64,000 bases of DNA from Flaccisagitta enflata (Eukaryota > Chaetognatha > Sagittoidea > Aphragmophora). How positions within the stretch are numbered: the stretch's first letter is position 1; the number at the start of each line of letters is the position of its first letter. The translations under genes were made by a program, and so were the position numbers. The notes under the pieces are model-generated. The model ran no database searches, was not told the origin of the DNA, and saw nothing but the letters and a program-made list of their open reading frames with translations. The stretch spans positions 36,518,001 to 36,582,000 of the forward strand of contig OZ231128.1 in assembly GCA_965153355.1 (NCBI GenBank), in the 5' to 3' direction. This document shows, in pieces, positions 1 through 8,218 of this stretch.

Positions 1-152
1 AACGGCGATGACCTAAACACTATATACGACATTGCTTAAGACATCAACGACTATAACTGACATGACAGAAGCCAACAGCAAAGAAAATGAGGAAAACGAG
101 GCCAAGTTATGACCAATTTGTGCGCTTCTGTTACTATAAGAAGGAACGCTTT

Positions 153-345
153 GAACAAATGAATGAATAAATGAATGAATGAATGAATGAATGAATGAAT
201 GAATGAATGAATGAATGAATGAATGAATGCAGGAATTAATGAACGAATGAATGAACGGAAGACAGGATTAAAAGAAAGAAAGTCTTGAACTGACCAACCG
301 ACCAGCTGTTTTTTTCTTCTCTCCGTTTCCCTGTCTGTCTTTGTC

Positions 346-433
<88 letters not shown>

Positions 434-440
434 AGAGGAG

Positions 441-497
<57 letters not shown>

Positions 498-538
498 GAG
501 AGAGAGAGCCAGCCAGCCAGCCAGCCAGACAGATAGAC

Positions 539-579
<41 letters not shown>

Positions 580-580
580 A
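153..580. repeat. Microsatellite cluster (AATG, CT, GA, ACAG)
   Basis: An AATG tetranucleotide run (about 153-230) is followed by a CT run (about 356-424), a GA run (about 443-510) and CCAG/ACAG tracts (about 511-578). The abutting CT and GA runs can fold on each other. Translated Ser/Leu or Arg/Glu strings here are repeat artefacts. No gene is seen in 1-860. Confidence 0.95.
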
Positions 581-866
581 TAAATGAAATCCAGACAATA
601 AGATGGATAAACAGATAGACGCAGGCATTCACTGAAAACAAATCCAGGAGAAGAATCAATAAACAAGAACCTCGATTGTTGCTTGAGACGCGTTTTCAGC
701 GTGAACATATTTCCATGAATTTCAATTGTCCAATGAGGGAGTGAGCGAGCCTGTGAATGGAGCGAGCAAGCGCTACGGAGCAAGTGAGTGGCGCGAACAA
801 ACGAACGTAGCGAGCGACCGAGTGGCCCGTTGAAACGTATTTGTCAGGAGTAGTTACAGACCCTTA

Positions 867-1046
867 TACAGTTGAACCCCGCTCTAACGGACCCGCCACC
901 AACAGAATTCCGCCTATAACAGACGCAAATTCATAGTCCCTTCAAATTAATTCTTTTATTTTTTTTGTTAGCAATAACAGAAGTTCACCTTTAACAGAAG
1001 AAAATTGATAATTCCCTGAAATTCGTTAGAGCGGGGTTTAACTGTA
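867..1046. mobile_element. Tc1/mariner-like MITE, 180 bp, TA target duplication
   Basis: The left end TACAGTTGAACCCCGCTC and the right end GAGCGGGGTTTAACTGTA are near-perfect terminal inverted repeats of about 23 bp, each flanked by TA. Size, TIRs and the TA duplication are those of a non-autonomous Tc1/mariner-type element. It has no coding capacity. A related, degraded copy lies at 46800-46976 inside the receptor gene. Confidence 0.8.
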
Positions 1047-1090
1047 TAGTTGAACTTCAGATTGTCTTACTATAAACGGTCTTACCACAG

Positions 1091-1408
1091 ATGGATTATT
1101 ACAATGATTGGGAATATGAAAACGAAGACCACGAAGATAGCAATGAAGATTATGATTATGTTGATGAAATAGTTGAATGTGTCAATGACGTCGACGACAG
1201 ACATGAAGAAAACGATAACAACGCCAACGGTGATGATGATGACAACAATGATGACAACGACAAAGACGCCGGTGATGATAATGACAACGGTGAGGAAAAT
1301 GACGACGATGATGACTACGACGAAAACATGATGATAATGTCGTTGATGAGAATCAGGCACATTTCTATCGAAATCGTAAGATATTTTGCGTCATTGATTA
1401 ATGCGTAA
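1091..1408 (+). repeat. Degenerate GAY/GAT triplet repeat with an acidic reading frame
   Basis: The sequence is an imperfect run of GAT, GAC, AAC and GAA triplets. It stays open for about 105 codons and would encode an Asp/Glu/Asn-rich peptide. No domain, splice context or flanking conservation supports a gene. I read it as a triplet microsatellite whose frame is open by composition. Confidence 0.6.
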
Positions 1409-1674
1409 CCAACCAACTAGAGCATCCGTGCAGGAGCGGTATGACGCACTGAAAATTACCATAGAATTAGCTGCCCAAGCCAGATGAATCATGATTTTCA
1501 TAAGATCAAATATGACAAAATTTTTTGTTTGGATGTTATCAATTAACATGTGAATAGATATATTTTGCATGAATTGATTACAATAAGTCAGTTCAAGTCT
1601 TGGATTGTGAATTATATGGTCGAAAAAATAGACAAAATGCAGTTAAAATTTCCATTTATTATTGTACTATGATC

Positions 1675-1818
1675 TACACAGAATTCCAAATTTGCATAGA
1701 AAATCAAAATCTCAATAAAATAAGAATATAGCGCGATCCCTAACTCAGTTACTGAGCGCGCTATGTTTTTAATTCATGGAAATTTTGATTTCCTATGCAA
1801 GTTTGGAATTCTGTGTGA
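1675..1818. mobile_element. Foldback element, ~144 bp
   Basis: ACACAGAATTCCAAATTTGC at the left is mirrored by GCAAGTTTGGAATTCTGTGT at the right; the arms extend about 36 bp. A second short inverted repeat (TAGCGCG and CGCGCTA) sits in the centre. It is a non-coding hairpin-type MITE or hairpin locus; the target duplication is unclear. Confidence 0.65.
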
Positions 1819-2077
1819 GCTGAAAAAAATCGATTGTTACTAATTTTTTTCACCTTTTCATAACTTCATAGTCGAATTTCCTTCATTCCTATTTCCCATT
1901 CTACCATTTGGCCATAAAAGATGATTCCTTTTATGTGATTATACATAAATAGTTGGAAAAAATTAAGCAGGCAGTTACCAAAATAGAATTGCCAATGCGA
2001 TTGGTTAGTTTGTCGTATGGGTAAATTTCTCTATCTCAAGTTTCAGTGCGTCGTATACTCAAAAAGCTCAAAAATGC

Positions 2078-2684
2078 CAAAAGCGTTATGGTCAGCGGTA
2101 CCCGTTGCCCCTGTGTGAGTGTATGTGGGTGTGAGGTGGTTAGAGGGGCAGCGGCCCCGAAGGAACCGATGACATATACTGTTTTTATATGAGCCTGGTG
2201 GCTGGAGTTGGGGCCTTGAGGCTGGGATTTGAGCCTCGAGGTTGGGATTTGAGCTTTGAGGCTGGGATTTGAGCTTTGAGGCTGGGATTTGAGCTTTGCG
2301 GCTGGGATTTGAGCTTTGAGGCTGGGATTTGAGCTTCGAGGCTGGGATTTGAGCTTTGAGGCTGGGATTTGAGCTTTGAGGCTGGGATTTGAGCTTCGAG
2401 GCTGGGATTTGAGCTTCGAGGCTGAGATTTGAGCTTTGAGGCTGGGATTTGAGCTTCAAGGCTGGGATTTGGGCTTTAAGGCTAGGATTTGGGTCCCGAG
2501 ACAGGGATTTGATGCTTGAGACTGGGATTTGAGCCTCGAGGCTGAAATTCGAGCCTCGAGACTGGGTAATGAGCTTCAAGGCTAGGATTTGGGCCTCAAG
2601 GGGGGGGGGGGGAGAACGCAAGAGAAGGAGAAAGAGAAGAAGGAGAAATTTCCCCTATGTGTGAAAGCATAGGTCCAAAAGGGG
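2078..2684. mobile_element. Family C repeat, copy 1, with 20-bp minisatellite cassette
   Basis: It starts with the family C leader (AAAAGCGTTATGGTCAGCGG, then GGGCAGCGGCCCCGAAG) and ends with the mirrored right terminus (TGTGTGAAAGCATAGGTC), which is cut short. Between them, about 2200-2600, lies a tandem array of a 20-bp unit close to GCTGGGATTTGAGCTTTGAG, about 19 copies. The long minus-strand frame across it is just this array. The same termini occur near 24.1, 34.1, 39.3 and 49.8 kb. Confidence 0.75.
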
Positions 2685-2689
2685 ACCAA

Positions 2690-2752
2690 ACAACCAACCA
2701 ACCAACCGACTGACCGACCGACAAAGCAGAGTGTGGCGTAGCACGCGACTAG
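2690..2752 (-). repeat. Family A repeat, 5'-end fragment
   Basis: Minus-strand copy of the family A 5' end: GGTC-rich tract followed on the plus strand by GTAGCACGCGACTAGAAA. It is truncated directly after family C copy 1. Confidence 0.6.
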
Positions 2753-2956
2753 AAATAACTCAACGTTCCAGCCGCCAAACTCGTGATCGTGCTGCGCCGC
2801 AGTCAGGAATGATCGTGATTGTTTTGGAAATACAAATTAAGCCTTTTAGGCGGCTCTCGCCGACCAGAAAAAAGTCGTAAGAGTGGATTTTTTTTTGTAA
2901 ATTTCTTTATTCTTATATTTTTTAAAAAAATTTTTCTTTTATATATCATGATTATC

Positions 2957-3732
2957 TTTAGTCGCGTGCACGCGACTCTACAACCCGCTTTATCGGTCCA
3001 TTCATCGGTCTGTCGGTCTGTCGGTCTGTCGGTCCGTCACACTTTACTTTTTTATTATACTTCAAGTTATTTCTTGTCATTCTAAGTCATTTTAAGTTAT
3101 TCTAAGTTACTTTAAGTCATTCAAAGTCATTCTAAGTCATTCTAAGTTATTTTAAGTCACTTAAATCAAATAGGTCAAAGTAGTCATTTCAGTCATTTTA
3201 GGTCTTTTTAAGTCTTTTAAAGTTGTCTTGAGTCATTTTAAGTCATCTTGACAGTCTATGGACAAAACAAGGAGAGTAGATTTTGCTGATCACCGGTATG
3301 ATGCTAAGGACTGAAAGAATTAACGGAAGAACAATTACTACCTGTAGTAATCTTTCAAAATGCAGGCTTGTAATTACCTCATATAAAATGACTGAGGACT
3401 GAGAGAAACTATTGCAAGAACGATTACTACAGGTAGTAATCGTTCTTCCATTAGTTTCTTTCAGTCCTAAGTAATTTTTTTCGAGGTAATTACAAACCTA
3501 TATTTTGAACAATTACTACAGGTAGTAATCGTTCTTCCGTTAATTCTTTCAGTCTTTAGTAAATTTCAATGAGGTAATTACAAACCTACATTTTAAAATT
3601 AACTACGCCTGAGCATCATAACGGTGATCAGCAAAATCTACTCTCCTCGTTTTGTCCATAGACTGTTGAGTCAATGAAAGTCATCTTAATTCATTTATGT
3701 CTTGCACGCGGCTTATAGGTGTTGGCCTTGTT
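2957..3732 (+). mobile_element. Family B repeat with AAGTCATT array and foldback core
   Basis: The 5' end is TTTAGTCGCGTGCACGCGAC followed by a GGTC/GTCT tract and CGTCACACTTTAC. Next come degenerate AAGTCATTYT units (about 3060-3250). The core is a foldback: 3252-3309 is the inverted complement of 3608-3665 with only a few mismatches, and ATTACTACAGGTAGTAAT palindromes recur inside. The 3' end is GCACGCGGCTTATAGGTGTT then GGCCTTGTT. No coding sequence. A second full copy at 25824-27306 has the same ends but a different core. Confidence 0.75.
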
Positions 3733-3978
3733 GATTCAAATGCTATAAAGAATATTTTTTAATTGTTTTTTTTTTTTGCTTGATTTTTGTCAAAGATTAA
3801 TTATTTTTTGCTTATAAGCATAAAAACATTTTTTATCTTAGGTTCAAATTGCATTAATACAAATTTCAAATCTTTTCAAATCTTTTCAAATCTTTTAAAA
3901 TTATCAATATTGAAACTAAATAACCTGCTTTTATCCATCTGTTTCAAAAAGTAGAGTTATCTAATTTGACTTTTTTCC
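3733..3978. other. AT-rich interval without recognised feature
   Basis: AT-rich unique-looking sequence with a short TTTTCAAATC triplication near 3868-3898. I see no gene or element in it. Confidence 0.5.
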
Positions 3979-3979
3979 A

Positions 3980-4114
3980 AAACAAGGCCGGATACAAGGC
4001 TACTCCAGTTGCGTGTAGGTGGATGGGGGTGGTGGAGAAAGTCACTTGGCAGTGGCCCCAAAGGGGTCGATGACCTTTGCTTTCACACAAAGAAATAAAG
4101 AGAGAAAGAAAGAG

Positions 4115-4193
<79 letters not shown>

Positions 4194-4288
4194 AAAAAGA
4201 AAAAAGAAAGAAAAATGACCCACAAACTAAGAAACAGACAGACAAAGCCGCTGAAATAATCGCGTGTCCGCAACGAAATATCCATGAC

Positions 4289-4290
<2 letters not shown>
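3980..4290 (-). repeat. Family A 3' end, family C terminus and (GAAA)n
   Basis: AACAAGGCCGGATACAAGGC (family A 3' end, minus orientation) leads into a family C terminus (GGCAGTGGCCCCAAAGGGGT) and then a GAAA microsatellite (about 4093-4215). The far end, GCGTGTCCGCAAC near 4261-4273, is the TTGCGGAC-type palindrome of family A. This suggests a family A copy filled by other repeats. Confidence 0.5.

Positions 4291-4291
<1 letters not shown>

Positions 4292-4357
<66 letters not shown>
4292..4357. repeat. (GT)n microsatellite
   Basis: About 33 uninterrupted GT dinucleotides. Cys/Val frames across it are artefacts. Confidence 0.95.
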
Positions 4358-4360
<3 letters not shown>

Positions 4361-4495
4361 CCATGCATGTTGAGGAGAAAAAAGGAAGACCTGAAGATCC
4401 TCCATGCGTGCTTTTATCAGGTCTGATAACTCAGAATCTGAATGAAATCCTCCTCTCTCTCTCTCTCTCTCTCTCTTCCTCTGTGGTTATTAGGT

Positions 4496-4556
4496 CATCG
4501 ACTCTCGGAGCCGCTGCAGTTGAGTATGATGCTAGCAAAGACGACCCCGACTGGAG
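4496..4556 (+). CDS. Candidate small internal exon (unidentified)
   Basis: A 61-bp stretch of mixed composition lies between a CT-rich tract ending in TTATTAG (good acceptor) and GGAG|GTTAGA (possible donor). One frame reads SSTLGAAAVEYDASKDDPDW without a stop. The composition differs from the AT-rich flanks, which suggests coding sequence, but no partner exon was found nearby and the protein is not recognised. A chance match to splice signals is quite possible. Confidence 0.3.
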
Positions 4557-4935
4557 GTTAGATTTTTGGTATCATAATTTTCTTCTATAAAAAATCTGCT
4601 GATTTTTTTTTTCAAAATTATGTTGAATTTTTAGCCCAATATGATGGGCCAGGTTAAAACATTATAAAATGGAGTCCTGATAAAGTCAAGTCACAAGTTG
4701 AAGAATGACACAAGCTGATATATTCTAGCAACGGAACAACCTTTAATTTATACGGATCTCATTTTTTATATGAATCAATTGAAATTATGACACTTAAAAT
4801 CTATCCTCCAGTCTTAAGTCGTCTTTGCTCCCATCGTACTGTACTTTTCATTTTTAGTTGCGTGCTATGCGACTTACCTCACTTTGCCTGTCCGTTCGCA
4901 ACAATGTTGTGCGCTTTTACTCTTTTCTTTCTTTC

Positions 4936-5087
4936 TTTCATTCATTCATTCATTCATTCATTCATTCACTCATTCATTCATTCATTCATTCATTCATTCA
5001 TTCTTTCTTTCTTTCTTTCTCTCTTTCTTTCTTTCTTTCTTTCTCTGTTTATTTTTTTTTCTTTGTTTCTTTCTTTGTTTCTTTCTC

Positions 5088-5151
<64 letters not shown>

Positions 5152-5152
5152 T
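4936..5152. repeat. (CATT)n and (CTTT)n microsatellites
   Basis: CATT tetranucleotides (about 4936-5002) change into CTTT tetranucleotides (about 5002-5152). Long open frames on both strands here are repeat artefacts. Confidence 0.95.
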
Positions 5153-5288
5153 TGTTCCTTCTTATACATATGTCCGCGACGATATAGTAACCAAGCGTTT
5201 ATTGCATGATTAGAAAATTGGTACATGTCAGTGACGTCACTATGATAATTGGTACATGTCATTATCATAACATATTGCTTGGGAGGGC

Positions 5289-5400
5289 TTTTTAGGTGCG
5301 CCATAGAACCTCTCTAAGAGATACCGTTGGGTCGGATAGGAGCTTGGGATAGGTGTTAACACCAGGTAAATCGTATTGGCATGTGTGTCCGGCCTTGTTA
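5289..5400 (+). repeat. Family A variant, short copy
   Basis: TTTTTAGGTGCGCCATAGAA then CCTCTCTAAGAG is the family A 5' layout with a different palindrome. GTGTGTCCGGCCTTGTT at 5382-5398 is the standard 3' terminus. The GGTC tract is short (GGGTCGG), and the 3' half-site does not match the 5' palindrome in this copy. Confidence 0.5.
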
Positions 5401-5444
5401 TAGGCGATTTTTTATTGTCGCAGTTCGTTTTAGGCAATTATTCA

Positions 5445-5466
5445 AAGTGCGCCGTAGCACCTCTAT
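5445..5466 (+). repeat. Family A 5' end interrupted by the BEL element
   Basis: AAGTGCGCCGTAGCACCTCT is a family A-type palindrome, cut at CTCTAT by the LTR. The sequence resumes after the far LTR at 14064 as TCTATAAAAGGCTCTGTCTG. Joining the flanks around the TCTAT duplication gives the family's usual CTCTATAARAGGCTYTGTCY layout. Confidence 0.6.
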
Positions 5467-5836
5467 TGTTTGGTCTGATATCGAAAATGTACTAGATAGC
5501 GCCCTTTCTATGTCCCTATCTAGTTTGTCAGAGTCAAATAAAGCCGCAAACGTATTAGAATGGATCATCGAGGATAGATTCAATACTGCAAAAGAAATGA
5601 GTTACAGAGACACATGATTAAAACCTAGAAAATCAGTCAATATGTCAATCAATCGGTCAAGCAATCGTCAATCAAACATACAATCAATCAAGCGTAACTA
5701 AATACACACCTTGTTTATGGCTGATAACGATTCAAGTTCATTAAAACAATTCATGATAGTAAAATCGAAGAGCATTTCATTTAAGCGTCCTTTGGTGTAC
5801 AATACGCGATACGAAGTGAATGTAAGGCTTTGTTGA
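5467..5836 (-). repeat. 3' LTR of the BEL element
   Basis: 370 bp repeated at 13694-14063 with no difference seen. On the minus strand it ends ...CCAAACA. The shared sequence runs 3 bp further (TCT), which I attribute to chance overlap with the TCTAT target duplication. I do not see a clear polypurine tract just inside it. Confidence 0.9.
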
Positions 5837-6262
5837 TCTTGCGCATCAGCATCATCTTTCGAGACTGCACCGAACACTCCGCCCGTCAAGCGATGTTGAG
5901 GTTGACAATCCTCGGTGCCGTCCAGTGACAGTCCAAATTGTTGTCCTTGGTCCATTCGCCTTTGAGGATCCAGGATCACGTCTCCAAGTCCCGCCAGGTT
6001 CATTCGTCATCCAAGCACCATCCGCCAGTATGCATGGTGCTGCTGGGTGACGTTCTACAGCGAGTGCCCCCGCCCGTATGGGAAGCACTGTCACGGGTGA
6101 CGTTTCCGTGACTGGGGTTGTAATGGTATGATCAGATTGGGATAAGGGGGGTCAGTCCTGATGAATCAGTCCTGAGCTCTGGCTTGTTACATGTATCAAG
6201 TACTGCAAGAAGCCATAAAAATGAAAATTTTGGTTCCTCCGAACAAAAAGGGGAGAGTGTAC
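5837..6262 (-). other. BEL 3' untranslated internal region
   Basis: The stretch between the pol stop and the 3' LTR. Minus-strand frames here are short and unrelated to BEL proteins. No env-like ORF is present. Confidence 0.55.
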
Positions 6263-7309
6263 TCACATCGATGTGTGAGCCACTGCTTGTCGTTCAAGTT
6301 CTTCGCACTCAAGTTCTAAGGGGACTAGGTGTTGATGGTGTCTTTCAAACAGTTTGCCATCTGCGGTTTTCACCATGTACCTGCGGCCATGGGTTTCATC
6401 AGTTGAGATGTAACGCTCTACCCGGGCAATTCTCCACTCGTCTCTGGGTTGTTCATCAACCAAGAGAACAATTTGTCCGATGTAGAGTCGTGGCGTGGAC
6501 TTCTTCCACTTTGTGCGGGGCAACAGGGTCTGAAGATACTCCTTGTGCCATCTTTGCTTGAATTCGTCAGCGAGGCGGCGCACGTCTCGCCAGGCTGATC
6601 GAAGGAAATCGCCAGTTGTGGGGATTGGTGGAAGGATCGTGGTAGAAGAGTGGGTGATTGTGTAGGGATACAGAAAATTTGCTGGACACAAGACTTGCAT
6701 GTCGTTGACATCGGATGATGCATGGGTCAGTGGTCTTGAGTTGAGAATGGCAGACACTTGGATCAGTGCTGTCTCCAGGGTGTCGACATTCAAGTCATCT
6801 TTTTCCAGGATGAATTTGAGATGTCTCTTAGCTGATCTAACCAGGCGCTCCCACACTCCGCCAAAGTGAGGACAGTGTGGTGGGCCCCACTTCCACTCGA
6901 TGCCTTTAAGCATGAGGGATTCTTGGATTTGTTCATTGTTCCAAGCTTTAACAGCTGCCTTGATGTCCTTTTCTGCACCTTTAAAGTTGGTACCGTTGTC
7001 CGAGTACACAACTTCCAAACCAGGAAACAAGTTGTGAAATTTGATCAAGGCGTTGATCAACGTTGGGGTGGTCATGTCTTTCAGGGGTAGGAGGAAGACT
7101 GCTCTTGTGGCCAAACAGGTCACCAGGAGAACCCATCTTTTGTGGGTGGCCCTGCCGCCATGTTTGACCCCAAAGGGACCAAACACATCTATGCCAGAGG
7201 CTCTAAAGGGCTTGACAAGGGTAACTCTTTCTAGGGGCAGGTCACCTTCTTTCTGTGGTCTGGGAGCTTTGTCGTGTTTCTGGCAAGCGACGAGAAACGA
7301 AGAATCCAC
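6263..7309 (-). pseudogene. pol: BEL pol: integrase core and C-terminal domain
   Basis: An open frame of about 348 residues. It carries the retroviral-type integrase catalytic triad: Asp in DVFGPFG, Asp in YSDNGTNF and Glu in GGVWERLVR, followed by the BEL-type C-terminal region (LPRTKW...QIVLLVDEQPRDEW...GRRYMVKTADG). It inserts the cDNA into the host genome. This frame is the same as the gag and RT frame, but the piece just upstream (7242-7787) is in another frame, so the integrase cannot be read continuously. The first ATG is probably not a native start because the domain belongs to the polyprotein. The frame ends at its own stop 426 bp before the LTR. Confidence 0.88.
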
Positions 7310-7787
7310 TTACTGTTGTTCTACCACCAATGAAATACTTGGATCTGATGGCATGGAAAGTATGGTTCACTGTTGCGTGTCCCACCTTAAAATGCTCATG
7401 TCTGATGAGTGCGTTGACATTGCAGTCATCCTTGGGCAAGATTCTGGGGTATCTGGCATCGAAGGGGGTTGTCTCAGCATTTTGGAGTCTGCCACCAACT
7501 CTCAATACCAAATCTTCATCGAGATATGGGTTGAGGCTGGTCAGACGGGAAACTTTTGACCTGAGCTCAGCATAGGCATTGGGGTTTGTCACTCCCATTT
7601 TCAGGAGAGTGGCAATCTCAGGTTCAAAATGGTGGAGCTGGATGGCTCTGATGAGGCAAGTCTCTGCAGTTTGATACTGGGAGACAGTCACTGTCTGGTC
7701 GTGTTTCAAATCTTTCAGGCTTTGATTCTGGGCCTTTCTTTTCAGGAATTCAAGAAAGGTCCGAAACAGTTTCTGGGATCTGGCCAC
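7242..7787 (-). pseudogene. pol: BEL pol: RNase H-integrase linker and zinc-binding domain
   Basis: About 181 residues in a frame shifted from the rest of pol. It contains the linker and the first part of the integrase H2C2 zinc-binding domain (LRVGGRL, LIRHEHFKVGHATVNHT, RSKYFIGGRTT). The Cys pair expected next continues only in the frame of the following segment. A single-base change around 7250-7310 would account for the break. I infer one polyprotein interrupted by indels. Confidence 0.8.
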
Positions 7788-8218
7788 GAGTTGACTTTTC
7801 GAGACCAGAGGTCGTGCTTTGCAGCTAAGGAGAGTATCCAGCTTTCGTTCTGGGCTGGTATTTGCTCTTGACTTGTTGTCGCGTTAACTGCAATCAGTCT
7901 TTCGGGGGTGACATTGGCAAGGGTGCTGATTGCAGCAACATTGACGGTGATCGGTTGGTTCATTAGGCCAGACTGGGGGCCAGAACTCCTCTGGCATGGT
8001 CAACCAATGCGGGCCATGCAGGAAGAACTGCCACTTGGGCAAGTCTGAATCATAGGCGCTAAGGCCATGAGAGCAAATATCAGCAGGGTTCTGCTTAGAC
8101 GGTATGTGCCGCCAATCAGGAGACCTCGGTCAGTAGTCTGATCTTGCGAACTCTGAAGTTTTCAAAAGTGCGAAACTTTTTGTCGAGATCATAGATCCAC
8201 TTCATAACAGTGGCGCTG
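7788..8218 (-). pseudogene. pol: BEL pol: disrupted RNase H region
   Basis: Minus-strand sequence recognisable as the end of RNase H and the BEL linker in pieces from different frames: DSATVMKWIYDLD, then WRHIPSKQNPADICSHG, then a LPKWQFFLHGP-like stretch. No single frame spans it; there are breaks at about 8219 and again near 8125. The peptide order is as in intact BEL elements, so nothing large is missing. Confidence 0.75.

Noticed and set aside
356-620. Long Ser/Leu and Arg/Glu reading frames on both strands
   Set aside because: They are translations of CT/GA and ACAG microsatellites. The same applies to the frames near 4.1, 5.0, 23.4, 28.3, 29.2, 33.4, 33.7, 47.4, 52.4, 61.8 and 63.5 kb.
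2043-2621. 192-codon frame with a repeated peptide (QPQSSNPSLKAQIPA type)
   Set aside because: It is the 20-bp family C minisatellite read in one frame; 39598-40002 gives the same peptide for the same reason. No evidence of a protein.
5840-5851. Alternative BEL LTR end at TGCGCATCAGCA
   Set aside because: The other LTR copy diverges from this point, and the TCTAT target duplication fits an end at 5836.
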